From positions 14,450,501-14,514,500 of the forward strand of contig NC_071335.1 in assembly GCF_027744825.2 (NCBI RefSeq): a DNA stretch of 64,000 nt, written 5' to 3'. This stretch comes from Synchiropus splendidus (lineage: Eukaryota; Chordata; Actinopteri; Syngnathiformes; Callionymidae). The translations under genes and the position numbers were made by a program. This document shows positions 57,069-64,000 of this stretch, piece by piece; positions within the stretch are counted from its first letter, which is position 1; each line of letters starts with the position of its first letter. A model generated the notes under the pieces. It saw only the letters and a program-made list of their open reading frames with translations. It did not search any database and was not told the origin of the DNA.

Positions 57069-57597
57069 CCGTAGAGATGCACCCATTACATTTTAGAAGG
57101 AAATTAAATTGTTCATACTGTACATAAGCCACACTGGTCTAAAAGCAGCGGGTGCAGTGATGCTGTCTGCACCGTAGAAAGGTCAGTGGTGCTTAAAAAT
57201 GGATGAGAGTCACTTCTAAACTAGTGTGAAAACGGGGTCCAGCATTGTGACTAACTCATGAAACAAACTGGTCAATGTTCACATCTTTTATTGACATTAA
57301 AGCTGTGTTTTCACCCGCGTGTCCGAAGTTTTGACACCACAGCTGGTCTCAGCTGCTGCTTCTCTTATCCGGTCCTCCAGGAGGTCGGCTCTGTTGATGG
57401 AGCTGCGGACACGCCTGCGAAAACAGCGCATTTTGAGTGCTTTAAGGTCAATAAAACACCTGCGATTTCCTGGGTTTGATGTGACAAAGCTCAATGTTTT
57501 GGCACCATGATGCTCTTTAGCCCGCAAAAATACATACATTAGCCAAGTCATATAAGCCACAGGGAAAAAAGTAGCGGCTCTTGTCTAGAAATTACAG
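57069..57597 (+). mobile_element. TA-type MITE (GGACTATAAGCCGC ends), copy 2
   Basis: Bounded by TA at 57067-57068 and 57598-57599. The left end starts CCGTAGAGATGCACCCATTA, with its inner GGACTATAA part lost. The right end is AGTAGCGGCTCTTGTCTAGA then AATTACAG. Internal order equals copy 1: ATAAGCCACACTGGTCTAAA, GCGGGTGCAGTGATGCTGTC, CGTAGAAAGGTCAG, ACACCACAGCTGGTCTCAGC, CTCCAGGAGGTCGGCTCTGT, GATGTGACAAAGCTCAATGT. It keeps a segment (GACACGCCTGCGAAAACAGC...) that copy 1 lacks, so copy 1 has a deletion relative to it. No coding capacity. Confidence 0.85.
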
Positions 57598-57599
57598 TA

Positions 57600-59012
57600 C
57601 AAGTGTTTATCCTACACGTTCTAACACCAAAGGTCGTCTAATAGCGTCAACATGCTGGTGGCAATCCAGAGCCAACCTTCTGGCTTTCTACTGAAGCCCA
57701 TTCCGTGGTGTTTCCTGAAGCTGTGGGCTACATAGAAGAAAGATGGAGGTCAGGCCTCAAATGAACATGTATGCATTGTTGTGTACGTGTTTGCTTTGTG
57801 TAGCTAATGAGCCACGCTGACTCTAAGGTGTTACTATTGTAGAATAGTAACACAATTCAACTTTTTTTCAATATACATTTTTTAAGATGACATGGAATGA
57901 GTGTATTAATCCTTTCAGGAGAACACAACCCAGTACCCAGTGGTGATCATGTTCACTCCAATCATCCTGATGTAGTGTTGTGTTGTTACAGCTGTAGTTG
58001 TTTGTTAATAAATGTTTAATTTTCGTGTTCACTGGTGCGTTCAGACGCTCCGGGGGATGTTGTCTTTTTCAAGCGGTGGGGTTTTTTTTTTTAGTAAACG
58101 TGTGAAGTTTGTTCACAGATGACTAAGCTGATCCTTATCCGAACAAACAGGGTTTCATTTTCATGACTCCAAACAGATCTCAGTAAACTAGGTGACACAA
58201 AGGAGATATCTGCAATTCCACTTCAAATATGAGGAAGGGGTTCAGAGATTTAGCTTCCGTAGTTACAAACAGGATGAAAATTGTCCATCAGCCATGATAT
58301 GAGCTTCACAGTGTGGCTTAAACTGCGTCACAACAGAAAAAGTTCCTTTCTCACTCGACTGTTATTTCCTCAAAGGTGGACCATTTTTAGTGACGGCTTT
58401 CCAGGAGGTGACAATAGTTCACGCCGTTGTCATGGGGTATTGTAATTTACCGACTCATTTCAATATTGTTGTGTCCTAATTTTTGTGTCCCGCGTTGATT
58501 TATTCAGAGCGGCTCGTGATTAATTACAGCCAAGACTACACCGATGGCGAGGACTGCGTATAAATTAACGCGCACAAACATGCTTCATCTTGCATATAAT
58601 TGCTCTCAAGTGGACCCACGCATCTTCCATCATGGGTTCTACGGCGCTGATGTGTGTATATCTGTCTGGGCTCGCTGTGTGCGCGTGTATCTGGGGAGGA
58701 GTGACATTTCCATGTGTCACGTTCAAGCGCTTGTTTGATCTTCCCTCTTTCATCTTCTCTGCAAAGAAAACTGACGTCGCCGGCTCTTCCTCTCGACTCT
58801 TCTCTCCCGCCATTTTAAGACATGATTGTAGCTGATCCCTCCGCATGGGTGTGTTTGTGTGTATGTAATAAACAAGTGTGTCCTCTCAACCTTGGGGCGA
58901 AAGAGAGTAAAGGGTACATTGCCTTCTTGCTCATTCACATTGCATTAGTGAAGGATATGATTCTGTTTATGTTCAGTACACGGTCTGTGGTCGCTTCTTT
59001 AGCATGTTGTGT

Positions 59013-59015
<3 letters not shown>
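57600..59015. other. unique non-coding sequence with a TAAT-rich tract
   Basis: About 1.4 kb. A T run is at about 58081-58093. The stretch 58480-58640 (GTTGATTTATTCAGAGCGGC, GTGATTAATTACAGCC, ATAAATTAACGCGCACAAAC) is repeat-free and carries homeodomain-like TAAT cores. No gene recognised. Confidence 0.4.

Positions 59016-59049
<34 letters not shown>
59016..59049. repeat. (GT)17 microsatellite
   Basis: Thirty-four bases of uninterrupted GT. Confidence 0.95.
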
Positions 59050-59051
<2 letters not shown>

Positions 59052-59101
59052 CACCCTCTTCTACTGGCTTCCTGTCAGTGGATGCATCATTGATTTCTCA
59101 A

Positions 59102-59120
59102 GAAAAAAAAAAAAAAAAAA
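59102..59120. repeat. poly-A tract
   Basis: Nineteen A residues, with no recognisable retrotransposon body upstream. Confidence 0.85.
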
Positions 59121-61787
59121 ACATCATACAAAAACACATCTACAAAGCAAGTCTGAGAGACGCTACTTAGTTTCTGACCTTAGAATCTTTTAGTACAATA
59201 TGCAACTCCACATAAATTGGTGAACTAGAACATTCATTTGTAGTCGCTAAAGATGAGCGTTTTTACTCTTGATATTTTGGCAGGAGCACTTATTCAACAC
59301 ATTTGAAGTTTCTAATGAAATAAAGAAGTACCTGTGAGTCCTGAAATTGTTGTTTCAAACAAATTCTCAAGGGTGCTTTGGCACACTGTGATCTTAAAGT
59401 TAGTCTTCCAATGGACTGGTATTTCAATGGAGTAAAATGGTTCCCTTCCCACATGACTTTCTCAAAGTCGCTACCTCAATGGACAATATGCACGGGGTGC
59501 TTCTGGGGTTAAATTAGCTTCCTTCCGGATTAATGTGTCGCAACTCCCCGTACGTCAACATGTAGTTAAAAGGGTAAAAAGTATTCTCATTGATGCACAT
59601 TTTTGCTACAGTTCAATAAATGGCGTTGATTTTTATCCCCAATAGCCTGTAATAAAGTCGACACGTCAGCCGATCATGACGCGAACGTCACCATCATCTA
59701 TTGCTAATATATATAACGTTTTGTGCGTGCTCGAAAGTGCCATCGAATTCTTCATTTGAAGTTTAATTTCTTTTATTATTTATTGGTTTATTAACATTTG
59801 AATGCAACTGTCGTCGCACATCAGGCAGAGACAAGTGCGCTCAGAAGGCAGATTTGGGAACATGTTGATACATTAGGTTTTCAGCTGAAGCACAGTTAGC
59901 CTTCCGCGTAGTCAGCGTGTCCTGTCAAGGAAAGACTGAGGAAAGACTGAAAGACTGAGGTCACTTGGTATATATAGCACCTTGCAAAATCCACTTAGGC
60001 TTAAATGTGTATGATCCAGACCACCCACATTTTGTACTTCCTATCTCCAACCCTGCTGGTCATCTTGCACTGCAGACGACTGACAGCAACGCCAACACTG
60101 GATTTGAAAACAGTCGCCTTGGAAGTGAAACTATGCTGGACGAGTTCACAAGTTGACACGAGAACACTTCCGTCTACCTCCAACATGAACCCAGCTCTCT
60201 ATGCGTTTTTAGAATGTGCTCCTTTTCCGAGGGCTAATGTAGTGAGACGTCTTAAGAAGTATAATTAGATCAAACGCATTTAAAACAAGGACTTATTTAT
60301 GGTTACTGATACCAACACAGAATGGTTAGAGCAATTATTATAATCTCATCCCACTCTTAGAAAAACTCATTTTCCGCATCTTTATCTGATTGCAAAAATG
60401 CATTCCGTCTTAATCAGATTTGGGTGGGAAGTGTTCGTGCCCATAATAGATGTTGTTTTATCCCTCCCGACTTTTGCAGCATTGAAACTATCCAAGGCTC
60501 ATAACACTGCGTTCCTGTCAGTGTTTTAAATATGGACACAGAACACCAGATGTTTCCCCCGTAACAACTAAATTGACAGCAGTAAGTCTCTATTGTGCAC
60601 CTCCCAGGCATTTTTACTATTCTACTTTGCTCATCCAAACATATTTCTAACAAGCTGTGCACTGCTAGCAGTCTTCATGACTGCTTTTCTCTTTCTTCCT
60701 CTAGTCACATCCTCTTCTCCCAGTCCCCTGTAAGCCAGTTATTACATCCGGACCACCATCAGTCCTCTCATTCGCTTCCCTCCCTTGGGTGTCGGTTTGT
60801 CAGCCAGTCCTCATTTTACTCTTCAATCTCTTTTACTACCTTCTGTGGACAGACTAATGAGTGACTCCTGTCTTTGGAATGGAGAGAGAAACTTTTCAAG
60901 AATGGTCAGCTCACGTCTGTAAAGGCTGTGTTTTGGTTCAAGGTCGCTGTGCGACACCAGCAAATAACCATCCTTTTGGCCCCGCTGATCTGGTAAAAAG
61001 GAGTTAAATGAAAAGCTAAAATGTTGTTTAAACCAACGAGAATGTCATGATGATTCCAGATGAAAGAGTGGCTCATCAATGCGCACACGTATACACGGCC
61101 ATGCCGGCTCACATAAGCAGAGATTAAGTCGCAGGCAGAATGTTTGTCACACACAACAAAAACCTCTTACTCATACCATCAATCAGCCTCCCCGGTGTAA
61201 TACGCACACGCACATACATAACCATCACTCACTCTAGGGAATGTGCCGGCATCTCATTGATGCTCATTCTCTCATGACAATGTTGCAAAGTCTTCCGAAC
61301 ACCTCTCAGACGGATTGGCTTGTCGTCTTCATGACAGCTGATTATGGATTTAAAGTGCAGCCCCTGGCGTCTGTAGAGAGCATAAGCCTGACAATAAAAG
61401 AGTCATACACGTATATTGCCCCCCCCTCCATTTACCTTGCCCTACAAAGGTGGGCTCTCTCTTTCAGAGAGGTTGAAGATGACAAAACAAAGGGAGTACC
61501 TGTTGCACTGAAGATGTCGCGGGCAGATTTATATTTGGTGCTGGTGGATTGATCGTGAGCTCTTTCCCACAGCGCAGACAGACAGATGACAAGTGGCTGA
61601 ACTGTTGTCGCGGTAATGCAGTCGCAGTCGGCGCAACCTGTAATGCTGAAACGGAGGAAAAACAGAGGACAGCTTAGTCAAAGCCGTGCGAGCTGTCTTC
61701 CTCGCCTGCCACCTGGCTTTAAGAGGTCTCCATCAAACAGCAACCACGATATATGCGGCTGCTACATTGAGTTGAGACTAACTTGAA
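59121..61787. other. unique non-coding sequence, no gene seen
   Basis: About 2.7 kb. Frames at 60005-60268 and 61241-61552 (plus) are open but match no known family. A 16-base unit ending GAAAGACTGA is repeated near 59932-59955. No transposon ends were recognised. Confidence 0.5.
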
Positions 61788-62520
61788 GCCATATTGGACT
61801 TTTACTTTCTATCACATGAAAATATCCATTCCTCCTGGTCCAACTTTGTGGGCCCCTTTTCCCAACTTTCGATGGGACTGAAATTTCCCATGGCCGCTCC
61901 ACAACACTTCGTAAACAATTTGGCAGTATGCTTCAGGTCATTGTCCATTTGGAAGACCAATTTTCGCCCAAGCTTTAACCTTCTGGTTGATGGCTAGAGA
62001 TGGCCATTCAATCCTTCCACATAATGTTGTTTCCTCATGATGCCATCTGTTTTGCCCAGTGCACCAGTCCCTCCTGCAGCAAAACTACCCCTCACCATCA
62101 CACTGTCACGACCGTTCATCACACAGGATGGAATTCTGAGGCAGTTCAGTGACAAATTTTGTCAGGACTTTGTTGCTATGTGCATTTGTAAGCTGTATTC
62201 AGGCTGTTGTATGTTGCTCTCGAAGAAATGGACTCTTCTTGCTGTGTGGCCTGAAGGACTTTCTTTGTGGATGATGCCATTATCTCACTAGCTTCAGCAG
62301 ACATCTTCACAACTCCTTTTGTTCTTAGGTAGATACAGCATACATACTTTGTATGGAATCTTTCCTCTTTCTCGCCAGTATTTATGGCACTTGTATAACT
62401 GTTTGAATAATGAAAGCGGCACCATCAGACATCTGGAAATTGTACTCAAGGTTGAAGCAGACCTGTGCATGGCCACAATTTCTTTTGTCTTTCTGATGGT
62501 AGCACACAAAGAAGCCTGCA
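61788..62520 (-). pseudogene. Tc1-type transposase relic (Tc1/mariner)
   Basis: Read on the minus strand, the N-terminal part (62520 down to about 62350) gives TKEIVAMHRSASTLSTISRC LMVP, the first helix-turn-helix of a Tc1 transposase. Further on, 62090-61870 gives AAGGTGALGKTDGIMRKQHY and LKLGRKLVFQMDNDLKHTAK. The latter is the 'VFQMDNDPKHT' block carrying the second catalytic Asp of the DDE triad. About 61870-61790 gives NFSPIESWEKGPTKLDQEEW, equivalent to the 'NPIENLW' block with the catalytic Glu retained. The region between, which should hold the linker, second DNA-binding helix and first catalytic Asp, is scrambled. Stops (after GLNGHL) and frameshifts make it inactive. Terminal inverted repeats were not found. 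The family's transposase is about 340 residues; here about 240 are traceable. Confidence 0.9.
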
Positions 62521-63629
62521 GAACTGCCTGCAACCGCGTGTTGTTGCAGACTTTTAATCTGTGCACACCTCCACATGAGGGCTGGGATGATGCGCGACAA
62601 ATCCTCCACTCATTGTCAAAAAATATGATGCTACCGGACCTTTGGTGTTCAACCTTCAACCGTGGTTTCAGTTCATTTATTATCCCAGTATCACATTGGT
62701 TAATTATTGTATTTACTCTTTTTATGCGTATACACAAAGATGTTTATGTGCCATAACTAGGTGCAAGTGCACATGAAAGAAAACAGTTGGAGTTAAATTG
62801 CAATGTGCAGGAACGAGTTCTTGCAGTAAAAGTTTAAGAATAAATTGTTTCAGTGATACGCTACGCACAGACACAGGCTGCACAAGAAAACCATTACGAC
62901 CAATATCCAGTTCATTTTGGTGTGACAATCTCAGGGGATGGACAGTGAGAAGCTCCATATATGTTAGCCTTATGTGGCTAACTTTTTTTAGCATCATCTA
63001 CGTGGGTCCTTGAACGAGTTCGTGTTACATAATGCCTCAAATTATTGTTTGACTTGGGTCTGAAAACACATGTGTGCTGCATATATTGTGCGTGTTTTTG
63101 ACTGGTTGCTCTGTTGAGTATGGTCATATTTGTGATTCCTGATGATTCCTCAGCGGCAAGCATGAAACAAGGTTTGTGGTTGACTGGTGTTCTTGCTCTA
63201 TTGTGAAGGGAGAGCGCAAAAGTGACGTAGATCACTGTCGTGCGTGATGAGGGGGGTGAATTTTGTGATGTTAATATCTTGAATATTGCCGAGTTAGGTG
63301 ACCACACTCGCTTTACCCCATAGTAAAGGGGAATCTACATTGCCTATGACAGTCCTCAAATAGTGGGGCGGAGTGTGGAGCGATGCCAGTGGGGGCGCAT
63401 GTGACCTTGGAAGATACTTTTTTACCGTACTAGAATAAAGTCTTAATAGCACATCCATTCATTCATTTTATTTTCCGGCAAATTGATGCACTTTAAATCT
63501 TTTCTGTTACAGACAAAGCAGCATTAAAGTTAAGTTGATCTATATTACTTTCTTTTTTCTTTTCTCTAATGTTATAAGAATACAATGTTATGTAGAGGTG
63601 TAATGATTTTATGGGCAAATGAGAGTATT
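62521..63629. other. unique non-coding sequence beyond the Tc1 relic
   Basis: About 1.1 kb. Part next to 62520 may be the eroded 5' region and terminal repeat of the Tc1 element, but no repeat end was identified. No gene seen. Confidence 0.45.
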
Positions 63630-63716
63630 TACACAGGCGGCGGAAAGTTGGGGGGTGCCAAATGTTTACTTCTTCCTGGTGGGGGCACGACAGAAAATAA
63701 TTGAGAAGCACTGGCC
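63630..63716. mobile_element. hAT-type terminus relic (TTGAGAAGCACTG end)
   Basis: CGGCGGAAAGTTGGGGGGTG, CTTCCTGGTGGGGGCACGAC and AGAAAATAATTGAGAAGCAC TGG. Vertebrate hAT elements commonly end ...TTGAGAACCACTG, the reverse complement of CAGTGGTTCTCAA. The other end was not found within the window. Confidence 0.5.
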
Positions 63717-64000
63717 TACAGTCAGAGCAGACGAAAAACACATTTTTTTTCTTTCCTATTAAAATACCGACTTTATCGACCTGGGGAAAATGACGTTGGT
63801 CAGCGTGGTAAATTTTGGTGACAGTAAACTTTCGATTTATCACTCAGGCTTACCTCACAGTTACGTATTTTTGGGGAAAATGTAACACAAAAATGCCGAG
63901 ACAATGTCTCTCATTTCTCATGTATTTATTTATATTCATTAGTAACATTTTAGTGCCTCTGCAAGTGTGTGTCTTTATATTGAAACATGACCCGTGCTCA
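63717..64000. other. unique non-coding sequence at window end
   Basis: AT-rich; nothing recognised. The 116-codon minus-strand frame overlapping from 63843 leftward reads through the hAT terminus and has no recognised domain. Confidence 0.5.

Noticed and set aside
62319..62756. 145-codon plus-strand frame
   Set aside because: It is antisense to the Tc1 transposase N-terminal region, which is readable on the minus strand.

Overview
This window looks like vertebrate, most probably teleost (percomorph-type) nuclear DNA. The evidence is long AT-rich non-coding sequence without long open frames, many (CA/GT)n microsatellites, and degraded fish-type transposable elements: RTE and L2-like LINEs, a Tc1 transposase relic, a Tigger/pogo-like element and many hAT-type miniature elements. 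I found no host protein-coding exon, rRNA or intact tRNA that I can support. The window is best read as an intergenic desert or part of a very large intron. The short open frames scattered through it are what chance gives in six frames, apart from the few transposon-derived ones listed.

Layout. 0-10 kb: a hAT (ZBED-like) transposase remnant at 236-532, two hAT-type miniature elements with GGGATGCACCGAT-like ends (5264-5577 and 8474-9025, the second with an internal imperfect palindrome), and a short RTE reverse-transcriptase relic (9690-10060). 10-20 kb: mostly unique sequence, a 'GACTTG'-rich hAT-like element (14213-14950) ending against a dispersed repeat, a compound (ATATT)n/(CA)n tract, and a 243-bp hAT MITE with an 8-bp target duplication (19714-19956). 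20-26 kb: a stack of three abutting elements, namely a truncated TA-type MITE, a 5'-truncated RTE LINE with an 18-bp duplication, and a hAT MITE inserted into that LINE's 3' duplication. 26-40 kb: long unique stretches, an L2-like LINE relic (31800-32162) and a full TA-type MITE (33577-34064). 40-48 kb: a complete 919-bp hAT-like element (40043-40961), a partial inverted copy of it 3 kb away, and a cluster of the dispersed repeat. 48-64 kb: a 724-bp Tigger/pogo-like element with TA duplications (53316-54039), a second full TA-type MITE (57069-57597), a Tc1 transposase pseudogene on the minus strand (61788-62520), and microsatellites.

The most interesting signal is a dispersed repeat I could not assign to a known family. 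At least ten copies share a core of the form GACGCAAAAGTCAACTTTCC-CAACATCA, then a GATGCCATGGGRGTGAGGAT block. They occur on both strands, and six of them form three close opposed pairs. A second signal is an 18-22 nt motif (ATTGGTYTGATGTGACAAAG) shared by two otherwise different non-autonomous transposon families. No gene network can be described because no host gene is visible. The 'genes' here are fossils of mobile elements, and the local history is one of successive insertion.
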